Source of the DNA: Delphinus delphis
Lineage: Eukaryota > Chordata > Mammalia > Artiodactyla > Delphinidae
DNA length: 64,000 nt
Assembly: GCF_949987515.2 (NCBI RefSeq)
Contig: NW_027192658.1
Location: 2,108,001-2,172,000, forward strand
Reading direction: 5' to 3'
Shown here: in pieces, positions 37,673-51,227 of the stretch
Layout: each line of letters begins with the position of its first letter
How positions within the stretch are numbered: position 1 is the stretch's first letter
Program-made: the position numbers and the translations under genes
Notes under the pieces: generated by a model
The model's database searches: none
What the model was told of the DNA's origin: nothing
Seen by the model: only the letters and a program-made list of their open reading frames with translations

Positions 37673-40600
37673 GCATTGCCGTACCCTCACCTGGACCCTA
37701 AACCGTCCCCGTCCCCTAACCCTAACCCTAGCCCGAACCCCAACCCTAACCCTTCCCCGAAGCCTGACCCTCACCCGTCCCCTAATCCTAACCCGTACGC
37801 TAACACTAACCCGCGCCCTCACACGCACGCTCCCCCTAAAGCGTTGCCGTACCCTCACCTGGACCCTAAACCGTCCCCGTCCCCTAACCCTAACCCTAGC
37901 CCGAACACTAACCCTAACCCTTCCCCGAAGCCTGACCCTCACCCGTCCCCTAATCCTAACCCGTATGCTAACACTAACCCGCGCCCTCACACGCATGCTC
38001 CCCCTAAAGCGTTGCCGTACCCTCACCTGGACCCTAAACCGTCCCCGTCCCCTAACCCTAAGCCTAGCCCGAACCCTAACCCTAACCCTTCCCCGAAGCC
38101 TGACCCTCACCCGTCCCCTAATCCTAACCCGTACGCTAACACTAACCCGCGCCCTCACACGCACGCTCCCCCTAAAGCGTTGCCGTCCCCTCACCTGGAC
38201 CCTAAACCGTCCCCGTCCCCTAACCCTAACCCTAGCCCGAACCCTAACCCTAACCCTTGCCCGAAGCCTGACCCTCACCCGTCCCCTAATCCTAACCCGT
38301 AGGCTAACACTAACCCGCGCCCTCAAACGCACGCTCCCACTAAAGCGTTGCCGTACCCTCACCTGGACCCTAAACCGTCCCCGTCCCCTAACCCTAACCT
38401 TAGCCCGAACCCTAACCCTAACCCTTCCCCGAAGCCTGACCCTCACCCGTCCCCTAATCCTAACCCGTACGCTAACACTAACCCGTGCCCTCACACGCAC
38501 GCTCCCCCTAAAGCGTTGCCGTACCCTCACCTGGACCCTAAACCGTCCCCGTCCCCTAACCCTAACCCTAGCCCGAACCCTAACCCTAACCCTTCCCCGA
38601 AGCCTGACCCTCACCCGTCCCCTAATCCTAATCCGTACGCTAACACTAACCCGCGCCCTCACACGCACGCTCCCCCTAAAGCGTTGCCGTACCCTCACCT
38701 GGACCCTAAACCGTCCCCGTCCCCTAACCCTAACCCTAGCCCGAACCCTAACCCTAACCCTTCCCCGAAGCCTGACCCTCACCCGTCCCCTAATCCTAAC
38801 CCGTACGCTAACACTAACCCGCGTCCTCACACGCACGCTCCCCCTAAAACGTTGCCGTCCCCTCACCTGGACCCTAAACCGTCCCCGTCCCCTAACCCTA
38901 ACCCTAGCCCGAACCCTAACCCTAACCCTTCCCCGAAGCCTGACCCTCACCCGTCCCCTAATCCTAACCCGTACGCTAACACTAACCCGCGCCCTCACAC
39001 GCACGCTCCCCCTAAAGCATTGCCGTACCCTCACCTGGACCCTAAACCGTCCCCGTCACCTAACCCTAACCCTAGCCCGAACCCTAACCCTAACCCTTCC
39101 CCGAAGCCTGACCCTCACCCGTCCCCTAATCCGAACCCGTACGCTAACACTAACCCACGCCCTCACACGCACGGTCCCCCTAAAGCGTTGCCGTACCCTC
39201 ACCTGGACCCTAAACCGTCCCCGTCCCCTAAACCTAACCCTAGTCCGAACCCTAACCCTAACCCTTCCCCGAAGCCTGACCCTCACCCGTCCCCTAATCC
39301 TAACCCGTACGCTAACACTAACCCGCGCCCTCACACGCACGCTCCCCCTAAAGCGTTGCCGTACCCTCACCTGGACCCTAAACCGTCCCCGTCCCCTAAA
39401 CCTAACCCTAGTCCAAACCCTAACCCTAACCCTTCCCCGAAGCCTGACCCTCACCCGTCCCCTAATCCTAACCCGTACGCTAACACTAACCCGCGCCCTC
39501 ACACGCACGCTCCCCCTAAAGCGTTGCCGTACCCTCACCTGGACCCTAAACCGTCCCCGTCCCCTAACCCTAACCCTAGCCCGAACCCTAACCCTAACCC
39601 TTCCCCGAAGCCTGACCCTCACCCGTCCCCTATTCCTAACCCGTACGCTAACACTAACCCGTGCCCTCACACGCACGCTCCCCCTAAAGCGTTGCCGTAC
39701 CCTCACCTGGACCCTAAACCGTCCTCGTCCCCTAACCCTAACCCTAGCCCGAACCCTAACCCTAACCCTTCCCCGAAGCCTGACCCTCACCCGTCCCCTA
39801 ATCCTAACCCGTACGCTAACACTAACCCGCGTCCTCACACGCACGCTCCCCCTAAAACGTTGCCGTCCCCTCACCTGGACCCTAAACCGTCCCCGTCCCC
39901 TAACCCTAACCCTAGCCCGAACCCTAACCCTAACCCTTCCCCGAAGCCTGACCCTCACCCGTCCCCTAATCCTAACCCGTACGCTAACACTACCCCGCGC
40001 CCTCACACGCACGCTCCCCCTAAAGCGTTGCCGTACCCTCACCTGGACCCTAAACCGTCCCCGTCCCCTAACCCTAACCCTAGCCCGAACCCTAACCCTA
40101 ACCCTTCCCCGAAGCCTGACCCTCACCCGTCCCCTAATCCTAACCCGTACGCTAACACTAACTCGCGCCCTCACACGTACGCTCCCCCTAAAGCGTTGCC
40201 GTACCCTCACCTGGACCCTAAACCGTCCCCGTCCCCTAACCCTAACCCTAGCCCGAACCCTAACCCTAACCCTTCCCCGAAGCCTGACCCTCACCCGTCC
40301 CCTAATCCTAACCCGTACGCTAACACTAACCCGCGCCCTCACACGCACGCTCCCCCTAAAGCGTTGCCGTACCCTCACCTGGACCCTAAACCGTCCCCGT
40401 CCCCTAACCCTAACCCTAGCCCGAACCCTAACCCTAACCCTTCCCCGAAGCCTGACCCTCACCCGTCCCCTAATCCTAACCCGTACGCTGACACTAACCC
40501 GAGCCCTCACACGCACGCTCCCCCTAAAGCGTTGCCGTACCCTCACCTGGACCCTAAACAGTCCCCGTCCCTTAACCCTAACTCTAGCCCGAACCCTAAC

Positions 40601-42039
40601 CCTAACCCTTCCCCGAAGCATGACCCTCACCCGTCCCCTAATCCTAACCCGTACGCTAACACTAACCCGCGCCCTCACACGCACGCTCCCCCTAAAGCGT
40701 TGCCGTACCCTCACCTGGACCCTAAACCGTCCCCGTCCCCTAACCCTAACCCTAGCCCGAACCCTAACCCTAACCCTTCCCCGAAGCCTGACCCACACAC
40801 GTCCCCTAATCCTAACCCGTACGCTAACACTAACCCGCGCCCTCACACGTACGCTCCCCCTAAAGCGTTGCCGTACACTCTCCTGGACCCTAAACCGTCC
40901 CCGTCCCCTAACCCTAACCCTAGCCCGAACCCTAACCCTAACCCTTCCCCGAAGCCTGACCCTCACCCGTCCCCTAATCCTATTCCGTACGCTAACACTA
41001 ACCCGCGCCCTCACACGCACGGTCCCCTTAAAGCGTTGCCGTACCCTCACCTGGACCCTAAAGCGTCCCCGTCCCCTAACCCTAACCCTAGCCCGAACCC
41101 TAACCCTAACCCTTCCCCGAAGCCTGACCCTCACCCGTCCCCTAATCCTAAACCGTACTCTAACACTACACCACGCCCTCACACGCACGCTCCCCCTAAA
41201 GCGTTGCCGTATCCTCACCTGGACCCTAAACTGTCCCCGTCACCTAACCCTAACCCTAGCCCGAACCCTAACCCTAACCCTTCCCCGAAGCATGACCCTC
41301 ACCCGTCCCCTAATCCTAACCCGTACGCTAACACTAACCCGCGCCCTCACACGCACGCTCCCCCTAAAGCGTTGCCGTACCCTCACCTGGACCCTAAACC
41401 GTCCCCGTCCCCTAACCCTAACCCTAGCCCGAACCCTAACCCTAACACTTCCCCGAAGCCTGACCCTCACCCGTCCCCTAATCCTAACCCGTACGCTAAC
41501 ACTAACCCGCGCCCTCACACGCACTCTCCCCCTAAAGCATTGCAATACCCTCACCCGGACCCTAAAGCGTCCCCGTCCCCTAACCCTAACCCTAGCCCGA
41601 ACACTAACCCTAACCCTTCCCCGAAGCCTGACCCTCACCCGTCCCCTAATCCTAACCCGTACGCTAACACTACCCCGCGCCCTCACACGCACGCTCCCCC
41701 TAAAGCGTTGCCGTATCCTCACCTGGACCCTAAACCGTCCCCGTCACCTAACCCTAACCCTAGCCCGAACCCTAACCCTAACCCTTCCCCGAAGCATGAC
41801 CCTCACCCGTCCCCTAATCCTAACCCGTACGCTAACACTAACCCGCGCCCTCACACGCACGCTCCCCCTAAAGCGTGGCCGTACCCTCACCTGGACCCTA
41901 AACCGTCCCCGTCCCCTAACCCTAACCCTAGCCCAAACCCTAACCCTAACCCTTCCCCGAAGCCTGACCCTCACCCGTCCCCAATCCTAACCCGTACGCT
42001 AACACTAACCCGTGCCCTCACACGCACGCTCCCCCTAAA
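37673..42039 (+). repeat. 26-monomer block, copy 3 (4,367 bp)
   Basis: Same length as copy 1 at +12,906 bp and carrying the same series of variant units to the CCCCAATCC deletion at 41983. It lacks the CCGTCACCCG monomer of copy 1 near 26400 and instead has an additional unit with AACACTACACCACG near 41165. The compensating gain and loss leave the total length unchanged. CCGTCCTCGTCC near 39721 is private to this copy. Confidence 0.9.
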
Positions 42040-42207
42040 GCATTGCCGTACCCTCACCTGGACCCTAAACCGTCCCCGTCCCCTAACCCTAACCCTAGCC
42101 CGAACCCTAACCCTAACCCTTCCCCGAAGCCTGACCCTCACCCGTCCCCTAATCCTAACCCGTACGCTAACACTGACCCGCGCCCTCACACGCACGCTCC
42201 CCCTAAA
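42040..42207 (+). repeat. Junction monomer (168 bp)
   Basis: A single unit starting GCATTG after the 41983 deletion, matching the unit at 29134 (+12,906 bp) and ending with AACACTGACCCG at 42171. Confidence 0.88.
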
Positions 42208-43545
42208 GCGTTGCCGTACCCTCACCTGGACCCTAAACCGTCCCCGTCCCCTAACCCTAACCCTAGCCCGAACCCTAACCCTAACCCTTCCCCGAAGCCT
42301 GACCCTCACCCGTCCCCTAATCCTAACCCGTACGCTAACACTAACCCGCGCCCTCACACGCACGCTCCCCCTAAAGCGTTGCCGTACCCTCACCTGGACC
42401 CTAAACCGTCCCCGTCCCCTAACCCTAGCCCGAACCCTAACCCTAACCCTTCCCCGAAGCCTGACCCTCACCCGTCCCCTAATCCTAACCCATACGCGAA
42501 CACTCACCCGCGCCCTCACACGCACGCTACCCCTAAAGCGTTGCCGTACCCTCAACTGGACCCTAAACCGTCCCCGTCCCCTAACCCTAACCCTAGCCCA
42601 AACCCTAACCCTAACCCTTCCCCGAAGCCTGACCCTCACCCGTCCCCTAATCCTAACCCGTACGCTAACACTACCCCGCGTCCTCACACGCACGCTCCCC
42701 CTAAAGCTTTGCCGTACCCTCACCTGGACCCTAAAACGTCCCCGTCCCCTAACCCTAACCCTAGCCCGAACCCTAACCCTAACCCTTCCCCGAAGCCTGA
42801 CCCTCACCCGTCCCCTAATCCTAACCCGTACGCGAACACTCACCCGCGCCCTCACACGCACGCTACCCCTAAAGCGTTGCCGTACCCTCACCTGGACCCT
42901 AAACCGTCCCCGTCCCCTAACCCTAACCCTAGCCCGAACCCTAACCCTAACCCTTCCCCGAAGCCTGACCCTCACCCGTCCCCTAATCCTAACCCGTACG
43001 CTAACACTAACCCGCGCCCTCACACGCACGCTCCCCCTAAAGCGTTGCCGTACCCTCACCTGGACCCTAAACCGTCCCCGTCCCCTAACCCTAAGCCTAG
43101 CCCGAACCCTAACCCTAACCCTTCCCCGAAGCCTGACCCTCACCTGTCCCCTAATCCTAACCCGTACGCTAACACTAACCCGCGCCCTCACACGCACGCT
43201 CCCCCTAAAGCGATGCCGTACCCTCACCTGGACCCTAAACCGTCCCCGTCCCCTAACCCTAACCCTAGCCCGAACCCTAACCCTAACCCTTCCCCGAAGC
43301 CTGACCCTCACCCGTCCCCTAATCCTAACCCGTACGCTAACACTAACCCACGCCCTCACACGCACGGTCCCCCTAAAGCGTTGCCGTACCCTCACCAGGA
43401 CCCTAAAGCGTCCCCGTCCCCTAACCCTAACCCTAGCCCGAACCCTAACCCTAAGCCTTCCCCGAAGCCTGACCCTCACCCGTCCCCTAATCCTAACCCG
43501 TACGCTAACACTGACCCGCGCCCTCACACGCACGCTCCCCCTAAA
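42208..43545 (+). repeat. Eight-monomer tandem duplication, copy 1 (1,338 bp)
   Basis: Eight units, one of 162 bp near 42415, ending again in AACACTGACCCG at 43509. It contains three dimer-type units, then GCGATGCC and CACCAGGACCC units as in 30,470-30,870. Compared with version 1 it lacks two monomers around the CCCAATCC deletion. CCTAAAACGTCC near 42731 is private. Confidence 0.9.
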
Positions 43546-44883
43546 GCGTTGCCGTACCCTCACCTGGACCCTAAACCGTCCCCGTCCCCTAACCCTAACC
43601 CTAGCCCGAACCCTAACCCTAACCCTTCCCCGAAGCCTGACCCTCACCCGTCCCCTAATCCTAACCCGTACGCTAACACTAACCCGCGCCCTCACACGCA
43701 CGCTCCCCCTAAAGCGTTGCCGTACCCTCACCTGGACCCTAAACCGTCCCCGTCCCCTAACCCTAGCCCGAACCCTAACCCTAACCCTTCCCCGAAGCCT
43801 GACCCTCACCCGTCCCCTAATCCTAACCCATACGCGAACACTCACCCGCGCCCTCACACGCACGCTACCCCTAAAGCGTTGCCGTACCCTCAACTGGACC
43901 CTAAACCGTCCCCGTCCCCTAACCCTAACCCTAGCCCAAACCCTAACCCTAACCCTTCCCCGAAGCCTGACCCTCACCCGTCCCCTAATCCTAACCCGTA
44001 CGCTAACACTACCCCGCGTCCTCACACGCACGCTCCCCCTAAAGCTTTGCCGTACCCTCACCTGGACCCTAAACCGTCCCCGTCCCCTAACCCTAACCCT
44101 AGCCCGAACCCTAACCCTAACCCTTCCCCGAAGCCTGACCCTCACCCGTCCCCTAATCCTAACCCGTACGCGAACACTCACCCGCGCCCTCACACGCACG
44201 CTACCCCTAAAGCGTTGCCGTACCCTCACCTGGACCCTAAACCGTCCCCGTCCCCTAACCCTAACCCTAGCCCGAACCCTAACCCTAACCCTTCCCCGAA
44301 GCCTGACCCTCACCCGTCCCCTAATCCTAACCCGTACGCTAACACTAACCCGCGCCCTCACACGCACGCTCCCCCTAAAGCGTTGCCGTACCCTCACCTG
44401 GACCCTAAACCGTCCCCGTCCCCTAACCCTAAGCCTAGCCCGAACCCTAACCCTAACCCTTCCCCGAAGCCTGACCCTCACCTGTCCCCTAATCCTAACC
44501 CGTACGCTAACACTAACCCGTGCCCTCACACGCACGCTCCCCCTAAAGCGATGCCGTACCCTCACCTGGACCCTAAACCGTCCCCGTCCCCTAACCCTAA
44601 CCCTAGCCCGAACCCTAACCCTAACCCTTCCCCGAAGCCTGACCCTCACCCGTCCCCTAATCCTAACCCGTACGCTAACACTAACCCACGCCCTCACACG
44701 CACGGTCCCCCTAAAGCGTTGCCGTACCCTCACCAGGACCCTAAAGCGTCCCCGTCCCCTAACCCTAACCCTAGCCCGAACCCTAACCCTAAGCCTTCCC
44801 CGAAGCCTGACCCTCACCCGTCCCCTAATCCTAAACCGTACTCGAACACTACCCCGCGCCCTCACACGCACGCTCCCCCTAAA
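43546..44883 (+). repeat. Eight-monomer tandem duplication, copy 2 (1,338 bp)
   Basis: Repeats 42208-43545 unit for unit at +1,338 bp. Differences seen are CCTAAACCG for CCTAAAACG near 44069, CCCGTGCCC near 44519, and the last 45 bp, where it has AAACCGTACTCGAACACTACCC as in the parent block instead of the CTGACCCG end. Confidence 0.9.
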
Positions 44884-47800
44884 GCGTTGCCGTATCCTCA
44901 CCTGGACCCTAAACCGTCCCCGTCACCTAACCCTAACCCTAGCCCGAACCCTAACCCTAACCCTTCCCCGAAGCATGACCCTCACCCGTCCCCTAATCCT
45001 AACCCGTACGCTAACACTAACCCGCGCCCTCACATGCACGCTCCCCCTAAAGCATTGCCATACCCTCACCTGGACCCTAAAGCGTCCCCGTCCCCTAACC
45101 CTAACCCTAGCCCGAACACTAACCCTAACCCTTCCCCGAATCCTGACCCTCACTCGTTCCCTAATCTTAACCCGTACGCTAACACTAACCCGCTCCCTCA
45201 CACGCACGCTCCCCCTAAAGCGTTGCTGTACCCTCACCTGGACCCTAAACCGTCCCCGTCCCCTAACCCTAACCCTAGCCCGAACCCTAACCCTAACCCT
45301 TCCCCGAAGCCTGACCCTCACCCGTCCCCTAATCTTAACCCGTACGAGAACACTAACCCGCGCCCTCACACCCACACTCCCCCTAAAGTGTTGCCGTACC
45401 CTCACCTGGACCCTAAACCGTCCCCGTCCCCTAACCCTAAGCCTAGCCCGAACCCTAACCCTAACCCTTCCCCGAAGCCTGACCCTCACCCGTCCCCTAA
45501 TCCGAACTCGTACGCTAACACTAACCCGCGCCCTCACACGCACGCTCCCCCTAAAGCGTTGCCGTACCCTCACCTGGACCCTAAACCGTCACCGTCCCCT
45601 AACCCTAACCCTAGCCCGAACCCTAACCCTAACCCTTCCCCGAAGCCTGACCCTCACCCGTCCCCTAATTCAAACCCGTACGCTAACACTAACCCGCGCC
45701 CTCACACCCACGCTCCCCCTAAAGCGTTGCCGTACCCTCACCTGGACCCTAAACCGTCGCCGTCCCCTAACCCTAACCCTAGCCCGAACCCTAACCCTAA
45801 AGATTCCCCGAAGCCTGACCCTCACCCGTCCCTAATCCTAACCCGTACGCTAACACTAACCCGCGCCCTCACACGCACGCTCCCCCTAAAGCGTTGCCGT
45901 ACCCTCACCTGGACCCTAAACCGTCCCCGTCCCCTAACCCTAACCCTAGCCCGAACCCTAACCCTAACCCTTCCCCGAAGCCTGACCCTCACCCGTCCCC
46001 TAATCCTAACCCGTACGCTAACACTAACCCGCGCCCTCACACGCACGCTCCCCCTAAAGCGTTGCCGTACCCTCACCTGGACCCTAAACCGTCCCCGTCC
46101 CCTAACCCTAACCCTAGCCCGAACCCTAACCCTAACCCTTCCCCGAAGCCTGACCCTCACCCGTCCCCTAATCCTAACCCGTATGCTAACAATAACCCAC
46201 GCCCTCACACGCACGCTCCCCCTAAAGCTTTGCCGTACCCTCACCTGGACCCTAAACCGTCCCCGTCCCCTAACCCTAACCCTAGCCCGAACCCTAACCC
46301 TAACCCTTCCCCGAAGCCTGATCCTCACCCGTCCCCTAATCCTAACTCGTACGCTAACTCTAACCCGCGCCCTCACACGCACGCTCCCCCTTAAGCTTTG
46401 CCGTACCCTCACCTGGACCCTAAACCGTCCCTGTCCCCTAACCCTAACCCTAGCCCGAACCCTAACACTAACCTTTCCCCGAAGCCTGACCCTCACCCGT
46501 CCCCTAATCCTAACCCGTACGCTAACACTAACGCGTGCCCTCACACGCACGCTCCCCCTAAAGCGTTGCCGTACCCTCACCTGGACCCTAAACCGTCCCC
46601 GTCCCCTAACCCTAACCCTAGCCCGAACCCTAACCCTAACCCTTCCCCGAAGCCTGACCCTCACCCGTCCCCTAATCCTAACCCGTACGCTAACACTAAC
46701 CCACGCCCTCACACGCACGCTCCCCCTAAAGCATTGCCGTACCCTCACCTGAACCCTAAACCGTCCCCGTTCCCTAACCCTAACCCTAGCCCGAACCCTA
46801 ACCCTAACCCTTCCCCGAAGCCTGACCCTCACCCGTCCCCTAATCCTAACCCGTACGCTAACTCTAACCCGCGCCCTCACACACACGCTCCCCCTAAAGC
46901 GTTGCCGTACCCTCACCTGGACCCTAAACCGTCCCCGTCCCCTAACCCTAACCCTAGCCCGAACCCTAACCCTAACCCTTCCCCGAAGGCTGACCCTCAC
47001 CTGTCCCCTAATTCTAACCCGTACGCTAACACTAACCCGTGCCCTCACACGTACACTCCCCCTAAAGCGTTGCCGTACCCTCCCCTGGACCCTAAACCGT
47101 CCGCGTCCCCTAACCCTAACCCTAGCCCGAACCCTAACCCTAACCCTTCCCCGAAGCCTGACCCTCACCCGTCCCCTAATCCTAACCCGTACGCTAACAC
47201 TAACGCGCGCCCTCACACGCACGCTCCCCCTAAAGCGTTGCCATACCCTCACCTGGACCCTAAACCGTCCCCGTCCCCTAACCCTAACCCTAGCCCGAAC
47301 CCTAACCCTAACCCTTCCCCGAAGCCTGACCCTCACCCGTCCCCTTATCCTAACCCGTACGCTAAAAGTAACCCGCGCGCTCAAACGTACGCTCCCCCTA
47401 AAGCGTTGCCGTACCCTCCCCTGGACCCTAAACCGTCCCCATCCCCTAAACCTAACCCTAGCCCGAACCCTAACCCTAACACTTCCCCGAAGCCTGACCC
47501 TCACCCGTCCTCTAATCCTAACCCGTACGCTAACACTAACCCGCGCCCTCACATGCACGCTCCCCCTAAAGCATTGCCATACCCTCACCTGGACCCTAAA
47601 GCGTCCCCATCCCCTAACCCTAACCCAAGCCCGAACACTAACCCTAACCCTTCCCCGAAGCCTGACCCTCACTCGTCCCCTAATCCTAACCAGTACGCTA
47701 ACACTAACCCGCGCCCTCACACGCACGCTCCCCCTAAAGCGTTGCCGTACCCTCACCTGGACCCTAAACCGTCCCCGTCCCCTAACCCTAACCCTAGCCC

Positions 47801-49080
47801 GAACCCTAACCCTAACCCTTCCCTGAAGCCTGACCCTCACCCGTCCCCTAATCTTAACCCGTACGAGAACACTAACCCGCGCCCTCACACCCACACTCCC
47901 CCTAAAGTGTTGCCGTACCCTCACCTGGACCCTAAACCGTCCCCGTCCCCTAACCCTAAGCCTAGCCCGAACCCTAACCCTAACCCTTCCCCGAAGCCTG
48001 ACCCTCACCCGTCCCCTAATCCGAACTCGTACGCTAACACTAACGCGCGCCCTCACACGCACGCTCCCCCTAAAGCGTTGCCGTACCCTCACCTGGACCC
48101 TAAACCGTCACCGTCCCCTAACCCTAACCCTAGCCCGAACCCTAACCCTAACCCTTCCCCGAAGCCTGACCCTCACCCGTCCCCTAATCCAAACCCGTAC
48201 GCTAACACTAACCCGCGCCCTCACACCCACGCTCCCCCTAAAGCGTTGCCGTACCCTCACCTGGACCCTAAACCGTCGCCGTCCCCTAACCCTAACCCTA
48301 GCCCGAACCCTAACCCTAAAGAACCCCGAAGCCTGACCCTCACCCGTCCCTAATCCTAACCCGTACGCTAACACTAACCCGCGCCCTCACACGCACGCTC
48401 CCCCTAAAGCGTTGCCGTACCCTCACCTGGACCCTAAACCGTCCCCGTCCCCCAACCCTAACCCTAGCCCGAACCCTAACCCTAACCCTTCCCCGAAGCC
48501 TGACCCTCACCCGTCCCCTAATCCTAACCCGTACGCTAACACTAACCCGCGCCCTCACACGCACGCTCCCCCTAAAGCGTTGCCGTACCCTCTCCTGGAC
48601 CCTAAACCGTCCCCGTCCCCTAACCCTAACCCTAGCCCGAACCCTAACCCTAACCCTTCCCCGAAGCCTGACCCTCACCCGTCCCCTAATCCTAACCCGT
48701 ACGCTAACACTAACCCACGCCCTCACACGCACGCTCCCCCTAAAGCTTTGCCGTACCCTCACCTGGACCCTAAACCGTCCCCATCCCCTAACCCTAACCC
48801 TAGCCCGAACCCTAACCCTAACCCTTCCCCGAAGCCAGACCTTCACCCGTCCCCTAATCCTAACCCGTACGCTAACACTAACCCGCGCCCTCACACCCAC
48901 GCTCCCCCTAAAGCGTTGCCGTACCCTCACCTGGACCCTAAACCGTCCCCGTCCCCTAACCCTAACCCTAGCCCTAACCCTAACTCTAACCCTTCCCTGA
49001 AGCGTGACCCTCACCCGTCCCCTAATCCTAACACGTACGCTAACACTAACCCGCGCCCTCACACGTACGCGCCCCCTAAA
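44884..49080 (+). repeat. 25-monomer block, version 2 (fullest form)
   Basis: Matches 30975-32566 at +13,909 bp and 32589-33996 at +15,084 bp. Between the two it holds seven extra monomers (about 46480-47655) with CTAACGCGTGCC, CACCTGAACCC, GAAGGCTGACC, CCGTCCGCGTCC, CCCTTATCC and CCCAAGCCC. Three one-base losses fall at the CGTCCCTAATCC sites near 45832 and 48348 and at CCTAAAGAACCCCG near 48318. Confidence 0.88.
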
Positions 49081-49559
49081 GCGTTGCCGTACCCTCCCCT
49101 GGACCCAAAACCGTCCCCGTCCCCTAACCCTAACCCTAGCCCGAACCCTAACCCTAACCCTTCCCCGAAGCCTGACCCTCACCCGTCCCCTAACCCGTAC
49201 GCGAACACTAACCCGCGCCCTCACACGTACGCTCCCCCTAAAGCGTTGTCGTACCCTCCACAGGACCCTAAACCGTCCCTGTCCCCTAACCCTAACCCTA
49301 TCCCTTACCTGAAGCCTTACCCTAACCCGTCCCCTAATCCTAACCCGTACGCTGACACTAACCCGTGCCCTCACACTTACGCTCACACTATACCATTGTC
49401 GTACCCTAACCTGTACCCTAAATCGTCCCCTAACCCTAACCCTAACCCTAGCCCGAACCCTAACCCTAACACTTCCCCGAAGCCTGACCCTCACCCATCC
49501 CCAATCCTAACCCGTACGCTAACACTAACCCGCGCCCTCACACGCATGCTCCCCCTAAA
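49081..49559 (+). repeat. V cassette 9, recombined and short
   Basis: A 162-bp unit, a 150-bp V1 (49243-49392; one further CCTAAC lost and CTCCACAGGACC in place of CTCCCCTGGACC) and a 167-bp chimeric V2 (49393) with the CCATCCCCAATCC deletion at 49503. Corresponds to cassette 7 at +15,084/15,078 bp. Confidence 0.9.
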
Positions 49560-50735
49560 GCGTTGCCGTACCCTCACCTGGACCCTAAACCGTCCCCGTC
49601 CCCTAACCCTAACCCTAGCCCAAACCCTAACCCTAACCCTTCCCCGAAGCCTGACCGTCACCCGTCCCCTAATCCTAACCCGTATGCTTACACTAACCCG
49701 CGCCCTCACACGCACGCTCCCCCTAAAGCATTGCCGTACCCTCACCTGGACCCTAAACCGTCCCCGTCCCCTAACCCTAACCCTAGCCCGAACGCTAACC
49801 CTAACCCTTCCCCGAAGCCTGACCCTCACCCGTTCCCTAATCTTAACCCGTACGCTAACACTAACCCGCGCCCTCACACGCACGCTCCCCCTAAAGCGTT
49901 GCCGTACCCTCACCTGGACCCTAAACCGTCCCCGTCCCCTAACCCTAACCCTAGCCCGAACCCTAACCCTAAACCTTCCCTGAAGCCTGACCCGCACACG
50001 TCCCCTAATCCTAACCCGTACGCTAACACTAACCTGCGCCCTCACACGCACGGTCCCCCTAAAGCGTTGCTGTACCCTCACCTGGACCCTAAACCGTCCC
50101 CGTCACCTAACCCTAACCCTAGCCCGAACCCTAACCCTAACCCTTCCCCGAAGCCTGACCCTCACCCGTCCCCTAATCCTAACCCGTACGCTAACACTAA
50201 CCCGTGCCCTCACACGCACGCTCCCACTAAAGCGTTGCCGTACCCTCACCTGGACCCTAAACCGTCCCCGTCCCCTAACCCTAACCCTAGCCCGAACCCT
50301 AACCCTAACCCTTCCCCGAAGCCTGACCCTCACCCGTCCCCTAATCCTAACCCGTACGCTAACACTAACCCGCGCCCTCACACGCACGCTCCCCCTAAAG
50401 CGTTGCCGTACCCTCACCTGGACCCTCAACCGTCCCCGTCCCCTAACCCTAACCCTAGCCCGAACCCTAACCCTAACCCTTCCCCGAAGCCTGACCCTCA
50501 CCCGTCCCCTAATCCTAACCCGTACGCTAACACTAACCCGCGCCCTCACACGTACGCACCCCCTAAAGCGTTGCCGTACCCTCACCTGGACCCTAAACCG
50601 TCCCCGTCACCTAACCCTAACCCTAGCCCTAACCCTAACTCTAACCCTTCCCCGAAGCGTGACCCTCACCCGTCCCCTAATCCTAACTCGTACGCTAACA
50701 CTAACCCGCGCCCTCACACGTACGCGCCCCCTAAA
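49560..50735 (+). repeat. Seven monomers with mixed affinities
   Basis: Exactly 7 x 168 bp. Units carry GACCGTCACC and GTATGCTTACAC, AACGCTAACC, CCCGTTCCCTAATCTTAAC, AACCTGCGCC, CGCTCCCACTAAAG, CTCAACCGTCC and CTAACTCGTACG. I could not assign the whole stretch to one source block. Its last unit ends with GTACGCGCCCCC, like those before cassettes 7 and 9. Confidence 0.82.
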
Positions 50736-51227
50736 GCGTTGCCGTACCCTCCCCTGGACCCTAAACCGTCCCTGTCCCCTAACCCTAACCCTAACCCTAT
50801 CCCTTACCTGAAGCCTTACCCTAACCCGTCCCCTAATCCTAACCCGTACTCTGACAGTAACCCGTGCCCTCACACTTACGCTCACACTATACCATTGTCG
50901 TACCCTAACCTGTACCCTAAATCGTCCCCTAACCCTAACCCTAACCCTAGTCCGAAACCTCTCCCTAACCCTTCCCCGAAGCATGACCCTCACCCGTCCC
51001 TTAATCCTAACCCGTATGCTTATACTAACCCGCGCCCTCACACGCACGCTCCCCCTAAAGCGTTGCCGTACCCTCACCTGGACCCTAAAGCGTCCCCGTC
51101 CCCTAACCCTAACCCTAGCCTGAACACTAACCCTAACCCTTCCCCGAAGCCTGACCCTCACCCGTCCCCTAATCCTAACCCGTACGCTAACACTAACCCA
51201 CGCCCTCACACGCACGCTCCCCCTAAA
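50736..51227 (+). repeat. V cassette 10, left-truncated
   Basis: V1 (50736-50891, 156 bp), V2 (50892) and the CCTAAAGCGTCC unit (51060). The usual leading 162-bp unit is absent. V1 begins GCGTTGCCG like the canonical unit before other cassettes, then continues as true V1 from CCGTCCCTGTCC, placing a junction at about 50742-50773. From there it copies cassette 5 at +34,834 bp. Confidence 0.9.

Noticed and set aside
38348..45835. A 2,495-codon open frame (Pro-Asn repeats becoming Leu-Thr repeats), plus many similar frames of 500-2,000 codons
   Set aside because: Open in three frames at once because of the hexamer period, no ATG-led start, composition set by CCTAAC, and frame switches at one-base deletions. 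There is no domain, signal or codon bias of a gene.
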